A DNA stretch of 64,000 nucleotides from Suipraeoptans intestinalis (GTDB taxonomy: Bacteria; Bacillota; Clostridia; Lachnospirales; Lachnospiraceae). The position numbers were made by a program, and so were the translations under genes. Below the pieces are notes generated by a model, which saw only the letters and a list, made by a program, of their open reading frames with translations, ran no database searches and was not told the origin of the DNA. The DNA is taken from the NCBI RefSeq assembly GCF_009696485.1, contig NZ_VULY01000018.1, positions 1,976,001-2,040,000 of the forward strand. The letters are read 5' to 3'. Shown here in pieces: positions 1-9,250 of this stretch (the stretch's first letter is position 1; every line of letters begins with the position of its first letter).

Positions 1-386
1 CGGGACATGGAGTTGGCTATCTGCTGAATATCCATGAAGGTCCTACCGGATTCCGCTGGCAGTATCGTCCGGGTGAGTCCCATGCATTTGAGGAAGGCAT
101 GGTCATCACGGATGAGCCCGGCATTTACATCGAGGGTTCCCACGGAGTGCGTCTGGAAAATGAACTGCTGGTTTGCAGCGGCACCAAAAATGAATACGGG
201 CAGTTTATGTACTTTGAAGCGATCACCCTGATCCCGATGGATCTGGATGCCATCGACCCGGCCATGATGACAGAAGAAGAAAAGAAACTTTTAAATGATT
301 ACCACAAAAAGGTATATGACAGTCTGGAAGTACATTTGACAGAAGAAGAAAAAGAGTGGTTAAAAGTCTATACAAGAGCGATCTAA
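1..386 (+). CDS. Aminopeptidase P family protein (M24), C-terminal part
   Basis: This is the 3' end of a metallopeptidase gene; the reading frame is open from base 3, so the start lies outside the window. Visible metal-site motifs of the M24 pita-bread fold are GHGVGYLLNIHEGP, with the usual histidines, VITDEPGIYIEG, and VRLENELLV with the last glutamate ligand. The family removes an N-terminal residue preceding proline in the cytoplasm. The C terminus is acidic and lysine-rich. It ends 27 bases before the YitT gene and is ordinary host DNA of moderate GC. Family assignment is confident; the exact substrate is not. Confidence 0.9.
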   Translation, partial: GHGVGYLLNIHEGPTGFRWQYRPGESHAFEEGMVITDEPGIYIEGSHGVRLENELLVCSGTKNEYGQFMYFEAITLIPMDLDAIDPAMMTEEEKKLLNDYHKKVYDSLEVHLTEEEKEWLKVYTRAI

Positions 387-413
387 GAAGCCCGAAAAGC
401 TAAAAGGAGAGTC

Positions 414-1274
414 ATGGATACATTAAAGATGCGTGAGAACCTGAAGGAATACGGGATGCTGACCATTGTTACGATCGTGCTGATCCTGACAGATTATCTG
501 ATTTTGTTCCCCAATCACTTCACTTTTGGCGGAGTGATCGGGGTGGCAGTTTTGTTAAGCGGAGTGTTGGGAGGATCTCCCAATACCTACGCATTTATCA
601 TGAACGCCGTCTTGTTTGTGATTGGATTTAAGGTACTGGGGAAGGAATTTGGAATCCGCTCCGTCTATGTTTCGGTGCTGTTTGCAACGGGACTGGGGGC
701 AGTCCAGTATCTGATCCCGGTACATGGAACCATTTCTGACCAGCCGATTTTGGAGCTGGTGCTGGCGGTGCTTCTGGCGGCGGCCTGCTCCGGCGCGATC
801 TTCAATCTGTCCGCCTCAACAGGAGGAACGGATATCATCGCACTGATGCTGAAAAAGTATACGAACATCCATATCGGAAAGGCGCTGATGGTCACAGACT
901 TTTTCGTGGTCGTATTGTCCTTTGTGATCTATGGAACAACGGTAGGAATGTTTTCTCTGGTGGGATATATCGTGAAGGCGTTGTTTATCGATACCGTGAT
1001 AGAGAGTCTGAATCTTTGCAAGTATTTTACTATTATTTCTACGGATCCCAAGCCCATCTGCAGCTTCATCCACGAGGAGCTGAACCACAGCGCCACGCTC
1101 TATAGGGCCGAGGGAGCTTACTCTCACAAGGAGAAGATGGTGATCATGACGGTGGTGGGACGCAGGCAGGCGGTAAAGCTTCGGAATTTTGTACGGCAGC
1201 AGGATCCTCACGCTTTTATGATGATCACTAACAGCAGTGAAATCATTGGAAAAGGGTTCAGAGGTATGTTATAG
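414..1274 (+). CDS. YitT family membrane protein with DUF2179 domain
   Basis: A 286-residue protein with about five hydrophobic segments between residues 15 and 175, followed by a soluble C-terminal domain (about 200-280) of the DUF2179 type that contains a conserved ISTDPKPICSFI stretch. YitT proteins are common in Firmicutes; their transport role is not well defined. The start is the ATG preceded by AAAAGGAGAG. It follows the peptidase gene closely and may be co-transcribed. Nothing unusual is seen. Confidence 0.9.
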   Translation: MDTLKMRENLKEYGMLTIVTIVLILTDYLILFPNHFTFGGVIGVAVLLSGVLGGSPNTYAFIMNAVLFVIGFKVLGKEFGIRSVYVSVLFATGLGAVQYLIPVHGTISDQPILELVLAVLLAAACSGAIFNLSASTGGTDIIALMLKKYTNIHIGKALMVTDFFVVVLSFVIYGTTVGMFSLVGYIVKALFIDTVIESLNLCKYFTIISTDPKPICSFIHEELNHSATLYRAEGAYSHKEKMVIMTVVGRRQAVKLRNFVRQQDPHAFMMITNSSEIIGKGFRGML

Positions 1275-1346
1275 TTGTCAAAAGAAACCTGTTCATGTAT
1301 ACTGTAGGTACAAGAGGATAAGCGCGAGCGGAAAGGAAAGAAGGGT

Positions 1347-1592
1347 ATGAATAAGATGGAAGAACTTTTAGCGGCAACACGTTTGGGCGAACTGGTCAAT
1401 AAAAAAGAGGATGAGGGAAGACATGGCAGGACGATTCTTTGGGTGCTGGCTATCGTGGGAGCCGTAGCGGCTGTAGCTGCGATCGCTTACGCAGTGTACC
1501 GTTTCTTCCTGCCGGATTATCTGGAAGATTTCGATGAAGAGTTTGAAGATGATTTTGATGACGACTTCTTCAACGAGGAGACGCCGGAATAG
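1347..1592 (+). CDS. Small single-span membrane protein with acidic tail
   Basis: An 81-residue protein: a charged N terminus (about 1-30), one transmembrane helix (about 31-53), and a tail made almost only of Asp, Glu and Phe (for example FDEEFEDDFDDDFF). The start ATG follows GGAAAGGAAAGAAGG. No family was recognised. Composition and spacing look like a real gene, and similar short acidic-tailed proteins occur in Lachnospiraceae. No function is proposed. Confidence 0.7.
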   Translation: MNKMEELLAATRLGELVNKKEDEGRHGRTILWVLAIVGAVAAVAAIAYAVYRFFLPDYLEDFDEEFEDDFDDDFFNEETPE

Positions 1593-1828
1593 ACAGTCGG
1601 ATGTGAGGATCTGTTGTATGGCAGATTCCAAGGAGGCAGAGATATGTTTTCCGGCAGTGAACGGGGCGTATCGGCAGGCTGTATGTTCCTGCAGAAGGAT
1701 GATAAGGAATACTAGGTTTCGCTCATAGGACGAAATGTGAATGGAGACAAAAACAGGTGGAGGCCGTTTGGGTAGGGCATTCTGCCTGTTTTTTTCAGGT
1801 GGCATACCGGAAAGAAAGAGGAGAATTT
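1593..1828. other. Intergenic stretch ending in a possible terminator
   Basis: About 235 bases with no convincing gene. It ends in a weak hairpin (AACAGG at about 1754 pairing with CCTGTT near 1786) followed by a run of T, about 35 bases before the NYN gene start. A small non-coding RNA is possible, but no known RNA family could be assigned by eye. Confidence 0.35.
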
Positions 1829-2761
1829 ATGAAAGAAGAACAGTGCTATGCACTTTTGATCGATGCAGATAATGTTTCTGCAAAATACATCAAGCATATT
1901 TTGACGGAGCTGTCAAAATATGGAATTATCACTTACAAAAGAATTTATGGAGACTGGACGAATACACAGCATTCCAGCTGGAAGGAGGAGCTTTTGACAA
2001 ACTCCATTACGCCGATCCAGCAGTTCAGCTATACGCAGGGAAAGAATGCGACAGACTCTGCCATGATCATTGATGCAATGGACATTTTATACACTAATGA
2101 CGTGGACGGCTTCTGCATCGTATCCAGCGACAGTGATTTTACCAGACTGGTGAGCAGGATCCGTGAAAGCGGGAAAAAAGTGATCGGAATGGGAGAAAAC
2201 AAGACGCCGGAGCCTTTCCGGAAAGCCTGTGACAAGTTTACCATCCTGGAAAACCTGCTGAGTGAGGCAGATCCGGGGCAGGCCAAATCAGAGAAGACGC
2301 CCAGCATCCTGAGCAAGGAGCAGATAGAAGATGCGATTATCAAGATGATCATTGAAAATCAGGACAGTAACAGAGCGACCAGTCTGGGAGAGATCGGAAA
2401 CCGTCTGGTAAGCCTGTATCCGGATTTCGACGTCCGAAGCTATGGCTATAATATGCTGTCCAAGTTTCTGGAAGAGTTTACCAGAGTGCAACTGATCAAG
2501 GACAGAAATGTTGTGTCGGTGGCGCTGAAGGAAAATCTGTACCTGAAGGAAAATATTGACGCTTATGTGACCTACCTGGTGAAAAAAACGGGGAAAAACG
2601 GTCTGGAGCTGAGTACGCTGGGAAATAAGATCTATGAGAAGTACAGAGAGTTTAAGATCAATGACTATGGTTATGCACAGCTGAATCAATATGTGAAAAG
2701 CGTAGAAGGGATAGAAGTCCGTCAGGATGGAACAATTCTCAAGGCATTTTGTGAAAAATAG
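1829..2761 (+). CDS. NYN domain protein with C-terminal LOTUS/OST-HTH-like region
   Basis: The 310-residue protein starts at the ATG preceded by AAGAGGAG; an upstream in-frame extension to about 1757 lacks a ribosome site. Residues 1-145 form a NYN (PIN-like) nuclease domain with acidic motifs LLIDADN near the N terminus and IVSSDSDF in the middle. The rest has two segments resembling OST-HTH/LOTUS winged helices (around 165-235 and 245-310). Such proteins are probable RNA-cleaving or RNA-binding factors in the cytoplasm. Function in this host is inferred only from family. Confidence 0.85.
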   Translation: MKEEQCYALLIDADNVSAKYIKHILTELSKYGIITYKRIYGDWTNTQHSSWKEELLTNSITPIQQFSYTQGKNATDSAMIIDAMDILYTNDVDGFCIVSSDSDFTRLVSRIRESGKKVIGMGENKTPEPFRKACDKFTILENLLSEADPGQAKSEKTPSILSKEQIEDAIIKMIIENQDSNRATSLGEIGNRLVSLYPDFDVRSYGYNMLSKFLEEFTRVQLIKDRNVVSVALKENLYLKENIDAYVTYLVKKTGKNGLELSTLGNKIYEKYREFKINDYGYAQLNQYVKSVEGIEVRQDGTILKAFCEK

Positions 2762-2807
2762 CGGGAAGGCCGGGAAGAATAAGGAAATGTATTTGAAGGA
2801 GCAATAG

Positions 2808-4448
2808 ATGAAGAAGGGAACAGTCGTAGAAGGAATCGTGGAAACCGTTGAATTTCCAAACAAAGGGAAACTGATCATAGATGGAAAGCAGGTAGAAGTG
2901 AAAGGGGGAATTGCCGGACAGAAGGTACGGGTTGCCCTGAATAAAGTAAAGAAGGACAGCGCCAAAGGACGGATCCTGGAGGTGCTGGAGCCTGCGCCGG
3001 AGGAGATCAGCCCAAGGTGTCCCCACTTTGGACAGTGTGGAGGATGCGCCTATCAAAACCTTCCTTATCAGGAGCAGCTACACTTGAAAGAGAGACAGCT
3101 CAGGAAAATGATGGATCAGGCGGTAAACAGGGAGTACGTGTGGGAAGGCATTTCTCCCAGCCCCAAAGAGGACGGCTACCGAAACAAGATGGAATTTTCT
3201 TTCGGGGATGCGTACAAGGACGGACCTTTGACGTTGGGAATGCACAAAAAAGGCAGTTTTCACGACATTGTCTGTGTGGAGGATTGCAGGATCGTTGATG
3301 AGGATTTCCGCAGGATCTTAAAAGAAACGCTGTCTTTTGCAGAAGAAACGGGACTTCCTTATTATCACAGAATGCGGCATGAAGGAATCTGGCGTCATCT
3401 TCTGATCCGGAGGGGAGAAAAGACGAAAGAGATCCTGGTGGACCTGGTAACAGCCTCTTCGCCTCTTTTGACGGAGCCTCTTTTAAAAAAGTGGGTGGAC
3501 AGGTTGCTTGAACTGGAACTGTCAGGAACCATTGTTGGGATCCTGCACACAAAAAATGACAGTCTGGCAGACGCTGTCATAGATGAAGGCACAGACACTC
3601 TGTACGGAAGAGCCTATTTTTATGAAGAACTTTTGGGATTGAAGTTTCAGATCACCCCCTTTTCCTTTTTTCAGACGAACTCTCTGGGAGCAGAGGTGCT
3701 CTATGAAAAGGTGAGGGAATATATTGGAGAAACGAAGGATAAGGTGATCTTTGATCTGTACAGTGGAACGGGAACCATAGCCCAGATGCTAGCAGAGGTG
3801 GCAAAACAGGTGGTGGGCGTGGAGATCGTGGAGGAGGCTGTAGCTGCTGCCGGCGAAAACGCCCGGTCAAACGGACTGAAGAACTGTACCTTCTGGGCAG
3901 GAGATGTACTGAAGGTGATAGAAGACCTGCCGGAGCTGCCGGATCTGATCGTACTGGACCCGCCCAGGGACGGGGTACACCCCAAGGCTTTGGAAAAGAT
4001 CATCAGTTTTGGTGTGGAAAAGATTGTCTACATTGCCTGCAAACCGACCAGCCTGGCCAGAGACCTGGAGATGCTGCAAGGCAGAGGATATCAGGTGGAG
4101 AAGATGGCCGGGGTGGATTTATTTCCCGGAACGGTGCATGTCGAGACGGTGGCATTATTGTCCAAACTTAATGTCGATAAGCATATAAGTGTTGAAGTAG
4201 AGCTGGATGAACTTGATTTGACAAGTGCTGAAAGTAAAGCGACTTATGCACAAATCAAGAAATATATATTGGAAAAGTTTGATTTAAAGGTTTCGACACT
4301 CTATATTGCACAGATTAAAAAGAAATGTGGAATTGCACTGAGGGAGCATTATAATAAATCAAAAAAAGAGAAACAGGTTATTCCACAATGCACACCGGAA
4401 AAAGAGGAAGCTATCATGGATGCGTTAAGGCATTTTAAGATGATTTAA
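2808..4448 (+). CDS. rlmD: 23S rRNA (uracil-5-)-methyltransferase RlmD/RumA with element-derived C-terminal tail
   Basis: This enzyme methylates a uracil of 23S rRNA with SAM. An N-terminal TRAM domain covers about residues 1-60. Iron-sulfur cysteines lie in CPHFGQCGGC (C71, C77, C80). The SAM-binding motif DLYSGTGTIAQ, LDPPRDGV and the catalytic-cysteine region IACKPTSLARD follow. A normal RumA would end shortly after HVETVALLSKL, near residue 453. Here about 92 further residues follow, encoded by more AT-rich DNA, with motifs such as LDELDLTSAESK and YIAQIKKKCGI. I read this tail as supplied by the integrated element, placing the left attachment site near 4138-4168. Confidence 0.9.
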   Translation: MKKGTVVEGIVETVEFPNKGKLIIDGKQVEVKGGIAGQKVRVALNKVKKDSAKGRILEVLEPAPEEISPRCPHFGQCGGCAYQNLPYQEQLHLKERQLRKMMDQAVNREYVWEGISPSPKEDGYRNKMEFSFGDAYKDGPLTLGMHKKGSFHDIVCVEDCRIVDEDFRRILKETLSFAEETGLPYYHRMRHEGIWRHLLIRRGEKTKEILVDLVTASSPLLTEPLLKKWVDRLLELELSGTIVGILHTKNDSLADAVIDEGTDTLYGRAYFYEELLGLKFQITPFSFFQTNSLGAEVLYEKVREYIGETKDKVIFDLYSGTGTIAQMLAEVAKQVVGVEIVEEAVAAAGENARSNGLKNCTFWAGDVLKVIEDLPELPDLIVLDPPRDGVHPKALEKIISFGVEKIVYIACKPTSLARDLEMLQGRGYQVEKMAGVDLFPGTVHVETVALLSKLNVDKHISVEVELDELDLTSAESKATYAQIKKYILEKFDLKVSTLYIAQIKKKCGIALREHYNKSKKEKQVIPQCTPEKEEAIMDALRHFKMI

Positions 4449-4466
4449 TAGAAATGGAGGGTATTT

Positions 4467-4748
4467 ATGAGATGGATATTAAAAATAATCTTATTTCCAA
4501 TTAGATTGCTGTTAAGTATCCTCACTGCATTTCTGACATTCCTGCTCGGCATAGGAACAACTATTCTATATTTCTTGATGCTGATGTGTATCGTTGCTGC
4601 AATAGGATCATTTATACAAAAAGATATATCACTTGGAATTGAGGCGTTGGTATTAGGATTTTTGTTAAGTCCATATGGAATACCCATGGTCGGAGCAACC
4701 GTTATAGCCTTTCTTAAAGGTATAAACGAAGTAATAAAATCAATTTGA
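4467..4748 (+). CDS. CD1845-type small membrane protein
   Basis: A 93-residue protein with two or three hydrophobic helices covering most of its length (about 5-30, 32-55 and 62-88). The start follows GAAATGGAGGG. Its position as first gene of the element, just before RepA, and its sequence style match the CD1845 family of Tn1549-like elements. No biochemical role is known to me. Confidence 0.75.
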   Translation: MRWILKIILFPIRLLLSILTAFLTFLLGIGTTILYFLMLMCIVAAIGSFIQKDISLGIEALVLGFLLSPYGIPMVGATVIAFLKGINEVIKSI

Positions 4749-4771
4749 AAAATTTCATAAAAATGGTTACC

Positions 4772-4805
4772 AAAGACGATAGAGAAAAAAACTATCGTCT
4801 TTTTC
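4772..4805 (+). terminator. Hairpin with T-run upstream of repA
   Basis: AAAGACGATAG (4772-4782) pairs with CTATCGTCTTT (4792-4802) and is followed by T residues. It lies only about 30 bases before the repA start, so it can terminate upstream transcripts or act as a leader attenuator. Confidence 0.75.
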
Positions 4806-4837
4806 TTTGCAAAATTTTAAGGAAAGGAGGTGAAGCG

Positions 4838-5617
4838 ATGGACTTTGACTATTTCTATAACAGAGAAGCGGAAAGATTTAACTTTCTAAAAGTACCGGAG
4901 ATATTGGTAGACGGAGAAGAATTTAAGGGATTATCCGCTGAAGCGATTATCCTTTATTCAATGCTTCTTAAACGGACAGGAATGTCTTTTAAGAATAACT
5001 GGATAGACAAAGATGGCAGGGTATTTATCTATTTTACTGTTGAAGAAATTATGAGAAGAAGAAATATCTCAAAGCCGACAGCTATAAAAACATTAGATGA
5101 ACTCGATATGAAGAAAGGAATCGGACTGATTGAAAGAGTAAGGCTTGGGCTTGGTAAGCCGAATGTCATATATGTTAAAGACTTTATGAGCATATTAGCG
5201 GTAAAAGAAAATGACTTTCAGAAGTCAAAAAACTTAACTTCAGAAGTAAAAGATTTTAACCTCAGAAGTAAAGAAAATGAACTTCAGGAAGTTCAAAATC
5301 TTGACTCTAACTATATAGAGAATAATAAGAGTAAGTATAGTAAGAGAGAATATAGTTTTGGTGAAAACGGGCTTGGAACATTTCAAAATGTATTTTTAAC
5401 GGCAGAAGATATATCCGATTTACAAATCATAATGAACTCACAGCTTGATAATTACATTGAGAGATTATCTGCATATATCAAAAGCACCGGAAAGACCTAT
5501 AAAGACCATAAAGCGACAATCCTTTCTTGGTTTTATAAAGATCAGGGGAGAGGAAAAGAAGTGAAAACATCAAATATCCCGACATGGGAAGAATATGATA
5601 AAGGAGAACACCTATGA
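4838..5617 (+). CDS. repA: RepA N-terminal domain replication initiator-like protein
   Basis: The 260-residue protein starts at the ATG after a strong AAAGGAGGTG site. Residues 1-115 carry the RepA N-terminal winged-helix fold, visible in SAEAIILYSMLLKRTG and NNWIDKDGRVFIYFTVEEI. The C-terminal part (about 185-255) resembles the domain seen in DnaD-like initiators. In these elements it probably supports autonomous replication after excision. It overlaps the downstream ATPase gene by four bases. A homologous pair occurs at 37802/38593 in IME-4. Confidence 0.85.
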   Translation: MDFDYFYNREAERFNFLKVPEILVDGEEFKGLSAEAIILYSMLLKRTGMSFKNNWIDKDGRVFIYFTVEEIMRRRNISKPTAIKTLDELDMKKGIGLIERVRLGLGKPNVIYVKDFMSILAVKENDFQKSKNLTSEVKDFNLRSKENELQEVQNLDSNYIENNKSKYSKREYSFGENGLGTFQNVFLTAEDISDLQIIMNSQLDNYIERLSAYIKSTGKTYKDHKATILSWFYKDQGRGKEVKTSNIPTWEEYDKGEHL

Positions 5618-6465
5618 TGAAAGAATTAGAAAAAGTAATGATAGAAGATGTAGAGTATTCTTACGATCCTGAAAAAGAATATATCAAGGATGGACACGCA
5701 TTTTGTAAAGTTTGCCATGAAAGAAAAGACGGAAAAGTGATGGAGTTCTTTGATAACAAGATGATATTTAAGATTTCTTGCAAATGCGATAGAGATAGAG
5801 AGGAAAGAGAAAAAGAAAGACAAAAGCAGATGGAGATTGAACGATTAAAGAGTAGCTGCTTTAACTCGATTATTCAGTGGTCATACACATTTGAAAATTA
5901 TCAGGGAGAAGAAAATCAAAGCCTTATCATTGCAAAGAACTTTGTAAAAGACTATGAGGAAATGAAAAAAGAAAATATCGGACTTCTTTTTTATGGCTCA
6001 GTAGGTAGCGGAAAGACCTATCTTGCCTGCTCCATTGCAAATAGCCTTATTGAACAGTATCAAATAGGCGTTAAAATAAGAAATTTTGCACAGATTATCA
6101 ATGAACTGCAAAAGGGAGGATTTGATTTTGACAAGAACGCATATATTGAATCCCTTGTAAATACTTCCGTTCTTATCTTGGATGACTTAGGAATAGAAAG
6201 AGATACAAGCTATGCTAAAGAGCAAGTATATAACATCGTGAATAACAGGTACTTAAAACAGAAACCGACTATCTTCACTACTAACCTTTCCTACGACACA
6301 ATCCAAAATTGTAAGGATAGCGTAGAGTATCAAAGAATCTACTCAAGAATCATAGAGATGTGTATTCCTGTTATGGTTGTAGGAGAAGATTTTAGAAAGG
6401 TTATTCAAAAGGACAAACTGAATCGGAATAAGGACAGACTGCTGAATGGAGGTGAGAGAAGTTGA
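5614..6465 (+). CDS. DnaC/IstB-like ATP-binding helicase loader
   Basis: A 283-residue protein. A cysteine pair region near the N terminus (FCKVCHERK, then SCKC) looks zinc-binding. The AAA core shows Walker A GSVGSGKTYLAC and Walker B VLILDDLG, followed by the sensor-like TIFTTNLSYD. The family loads replicative helicase or assists DNA remodelling. Translational coupling on both sides (four-base overlaps with repA and with the PcfB-like gene) indicates one operon. Confidence 0.88.
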   Translation: MMKELEKVMIEDVEYSYDPEKEYIKDGHAFCKVCHERKDGKVMEFFDNKMIFKISCKCDRDREEREKERQKQMEIERLKSSCFNSIIQWSYTFENYQGEENQSLIIAKNFVKDYEEMKKENIGLLFYGSVGSGKTYLACSIANSLIEQYQIGVKIRNFAQIINELQKGGFDFDKNAYIESLVNTSVLILDDLGIERDTSYAKEQVYNIVNNRYLKQKPTIFTTNLSYDTIQNCKDSVEYQRIYSRIIEMCIPVMVVGEDFRKVIQKDKLNRNKDRLLNGGERS

Positions 6466-6947
6466 TCAATGAAGAAATAGCAAGAAAAACACTGAATATG
6501 GAAGTTAGAGCTGCTAAAGTAACAGGAAAGCTAATTCTGAACTTGTTAAAGAAATTGATGAAAGAAGCAGAAAAACTTGGAGGACTTGAAAAGCTGGTTA
6601 ATACTAACGGAAATGAAGTAAAGCTAAAAGATATGGTTAAAAAGGGGCAGCTTGAAGAAATTCCAGTTGAAGAAGCAGAACTTAAGGAACTCAAAAAGGA
6701 ACTTAATCGGTATGGGGTAAAGTTTTCAGTCATGAAAGATAAGGAAAGAGGGAAATACTCAGTATTCTTTCAAGCTAAAGATATGAAGGTTATGGACAAA
6801 GCATTTAAGCATGCCCTTTCAGAATCAGAAAAGAAAACGGAAAGGAAGGAGTCCATTCATAAGAATATTGAGAAGTTTAAGGAGATGGCTAAAAACTCTG
6901 TTTCCAAAGATAAAATCAAGAATAAACAAAAGGAGCAGAGCCTATGA
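6462..6947 (+). CDS. PcfB-like DUF3801 conjugation accessory protein
   Basis: A 161-residue, lysine-rich protein with the DUF3801 pattern: an N-terminal helical part (TGKLILNLLKKLMKEAEK), a central LKKELNRYGVKFSVMKD strand region, and FFQAKDMKVMDKAFKHAL. In pCF10 the homologue PcfB helps bring the relaxosome to the coupling protein. It overlaps the virD4 start by four bases, which fits that partnership. Confidence 0.82.
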   Translation: MINEEIARKTLNMEVRAAKVTGKLILNLLKKLMKEAEKLGGLEKLVNTNGNEVKLKDMVKKGQLEEIPVEEAELKELKKELNRYGVKFSVMKDKERGKYSVFFQAKDMKVMDKAFKHALSESEKKTERKESIHKNIEKFKEMAKNSVSKDKIKNKQKEQSL

Positions 6948-7282
6948 TAGATAAAATATTAAAGGACATCAAAGGCTTATTTAAGGTGCAAGATAAGGTA
7001 AAGTTTCTAAAGCAAAACATTCCCTATCTTGCATTTTTCTATATAGGTAATATCTTTTCACATCATGTAAGAGCCTATATAGGTGGCGATATTATTGACA
7101 AAATTTTTCAAGGGATATTAGAGATTAATACGATGAGCTTTCTTCCAAGCCTTCATCCTACGGATATTATAATGGGCGTGGTAGTAGCTGTTTTAATCAA
7201 AATTATCGTATATACCAAAGGGAAAAATGTTAAAAAGTTTAGACAGGGGAAAGAGTATGGCTCAGCAAGATGGGTTGCATAA
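6944..7282 (+). pseudogene. virD4: virD4 coupling protein, fragment 1 (N-terminal)
   Basis: This is the first part of a VirD4/TraG-type coupling protein, with two membrane segments (about residues 22-42 and 75-92) and the conserved KEYGSARW. Native sequence ends at the GG of 7272-7273, where IME-1 enters, and two codons later a stop is met. Fragments 1-4, joined at GG, give 1782 bases, that is 593 residues plus a stop. The full-length protein would pump the relaxase-DNA complex to the secretion channel; this fragment lacks the ATPase. Confidence 0.9.
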
Positions 7283-7332
7283 TATTAACTGAACAGGAGT
7301 GCTATATAGACACAAAAAAGGAGGATAACGCC

Positions 7333-9171
7333 ATGATGGAATATGCAACCAAAATCACTGCGCTATACTCCCGCCTTTCAGTTGGTGATGAGGACAGGGA
7401 CGGTGGCGAAAGCAACAGTATCGTAAACCAAAAGGCATTTTTAGAGCGATATGCAAGACAGCACAAGCTGATGAATATTCGACACTATATCGATGATGAT
7501 GAAAGCGGTAGGTTCTTTGATAGAAGTGCCTATACACAGATGATAAACGATGTAGAAAGCGATAAAATCGGCATTGTCATTATGAAAGATATGACAAGAT
7601 GGGGACGAGATTATCTTCAAGTAGGAAACGCTATGGAGATATTTAGAAGAAACAATGTACGCTTTATTGCCATCAACAACGGTATCGACAGCAAAGACCA
7701 AAATACATTGGAATTTGCCCCCTTTATCAATATTATGTCCGAATGGTATGCAAGGGACATCAGCAAGAAAGTAACAACAGGCATTAAGACCAAAGGAGCA
7801 AGCGGAAAGCCTGTTGCAACAGAAGCCCCATACGGCTATATCAAAGACCCGAACAACAAAGATTATTGGATCGTCGATAAAGAAGCTGCCGAAGTTGTAA
7901 AACTCATTTTTACACTCTTTATGGAGGGGAAAAACCGCAATCAGATAGCCGTTTACTTGAAAGAAAAAGAAATACTAACCCCAACCTTTTATATGAAACA
8001 GCAAGACAGAGGAACAGTGAAAAACAAAAAGCTGAATGAAGAAAACCGCTATAACTGGAACAAGGCAACCCTAACACACATACTGAAAAGGCAGGAGTAT
8101 TGTGGCGATGTAGTCAACTTCAAGACCGAAAAGCATTACAGGGATAAAAGAAACCACTATGTAGATAAAGATAAGTGGCAGATAATAGAAAATGTGCATG
8201 AGCCAATTATAGATAGAAGTACCTATGAAAATGTACAGAGGATATTAAAAAATGCACCTGTAAAAAGACCGAACGGAGATGGAGAAATCCACCCATTATC
8301 GGGACTGATGTACTGTAAAGATTGTGGTACAAAAATGCACATACGCACCATACACAAGAACAATAAAGTACAGCATGTAACCTATTGCAGTGAATATGCC
8401 AAAGGAAAAGCTAAGCACCCTAAATGCCATTCTCCACATCGCATTGATGTTGATGATGTGATGGAAAATCTCACAGAGGTTTTGCGAAAGATAGCACATT
8501 ATTCATTGGCAAATAAAGAAGAATTTGAAGCACTGGTAAAAAGTAGTCTTGCTAAAGAGCAGACAGAAGAAATCAAGAAACAGCAAAAGCGTATCCCTCA
8601 AATCACAGACAGAATGGAACAGATAGAAAGAGTGATGAATAAGCTGTATGAGGACAATGCACTGGGAAATATTGAGCCTAAACGCTATGAATTACTATCA
8701 AGGAAGTATGCAGAAGAATATTACACTTTGAAAGCGGAACAGGAAGAAATAGAGGAACGCTTATCTGAATTTGAAAATGCCAACCAAAGAGCAAAGAACT
8801 TTATAAAACTGGCAGAAAGCTATTCAGACTTTGAAGAGCTTACCCCTACCGCTATCAACGAGTTTATTAGTAAAATCGTTGTGCATGAACGAGATGCCAA
8901 AAGAGCAAAATATGCCGTTCAGCGAATCGAAGTGTATTTCAACTATATCGGAAAATTTGAAAATGAACTCACAAAAGAAATAGAGCCGACAGAACAGGAA
9001 ATGATACAGATGAGAGAAGAAATCGAAGAAGCCAAGAAAGAAAAATCAAGAGCATATCACAGGGCATATTCCAAAGAATACCGAGCTAAAAATCTTGAAA
9101 AGTTTAGAGAGTACGAACGGATAAAAGCACGAGAATACAGAGCAAGAAAGAAGCTGCAAGCAACAACCTAA
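7333..9171 (+). CDS. Large serine recombinase of IME-1 (TnpX/TndX type)
   Basis: The 612-residue protein starts at the ATG after AAAGGAGG; an upstream in-frame extension begins in the host gene and is not used. The resolvase domain (about 8-155) carries the catalytic serine S16 in ALYSRLS. It is followed by the recombinase domain (about 170-300), a zinc-ribbon-like part (YCKDCG ... TYCSEY), a coiled coil (about 410-480) and a long charged tail. It cuts the GG cores to excise and insert the element. The gene begins 60 bases inside the left end, as tnpX does in Tn4451. Confidence 0.93.
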   Translation: MMEYATKITALYSRLSVGDEDRDGGESNSIVNQKAFLERYARQHKLMNIRHYIDDDESGRFFDRSAYTQMINDVESDKIGIVIMKDMTRWGRDYLQVGNAMEIFRRNNVRFIAINNGIDSKDQNTLEFAPFINIMSEWYARDISKKVTTGIKTKGASGKPVATEAPYGYIKDPNNKDYWIVDKEAAEVVKLIFTLFMEGKNRNQIAVYLKEKEILTPTFYMKQQDRGTVKNKKLNEENRYNWNKATLTHILKRQEYCGDVVNFKTEKHYRDKRNHYVDKDKWQIIENVHEPIIDRSTYENVQRILKNAPVKRPNGDGEIHPLSGLMYCKDCGTKMHIRTIHKNNKVQHVTYCSEYAKGKAKHPKCHSPHRIDVDDVMENLTEVLRKIAHYSLANKEEFEALVKSSLAKEQTEEIKKQQKRIPQITDRMEQIERVMNKLYEDNALGNIEPKRYELLSRKYAEEYYTLKAEQEEIEERLSEFENANQRAKNFIKLAESYSDFEELTPTAINEFISKIVVHERDAKRAKYAVQRIEVYFNYIGKFENELTKEIEPTEQEMIQMREEIEEAKKEKSRAYHRAYSKEYRAKNLEKFREYERIKAREYRARKKLQATT

Positions 9172-9197
9172 AATCAAATATCAATCAATACGAAAAG

Positions 9198-9228
9198 AGG
9201 TTTCCTAAATCACAGGAAATCTTTTTTT
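9198..9228 (+). terminator. Hairpin with T-run before TnpW-like gene
   Basis: AGGTTTCCT pairs with AGGAAATCT (one G-U pair) and is followed by seven T. It ends about 20 bases before the next start codon, so it may both end recombinase transcripts and gate the downstream gene. Confidence 0.7.
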
Positions 9229-9250
9229 GTGCAAGTAAAAGGAGGATTGA

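Noticed and set aside
1593-1828. Possible 6S-like or other structured RNA ending in a terminator
   Set aside because: The hairpin is weak and no conserved core of a known RNA could be matched by eye; kept only as an intergenic note.
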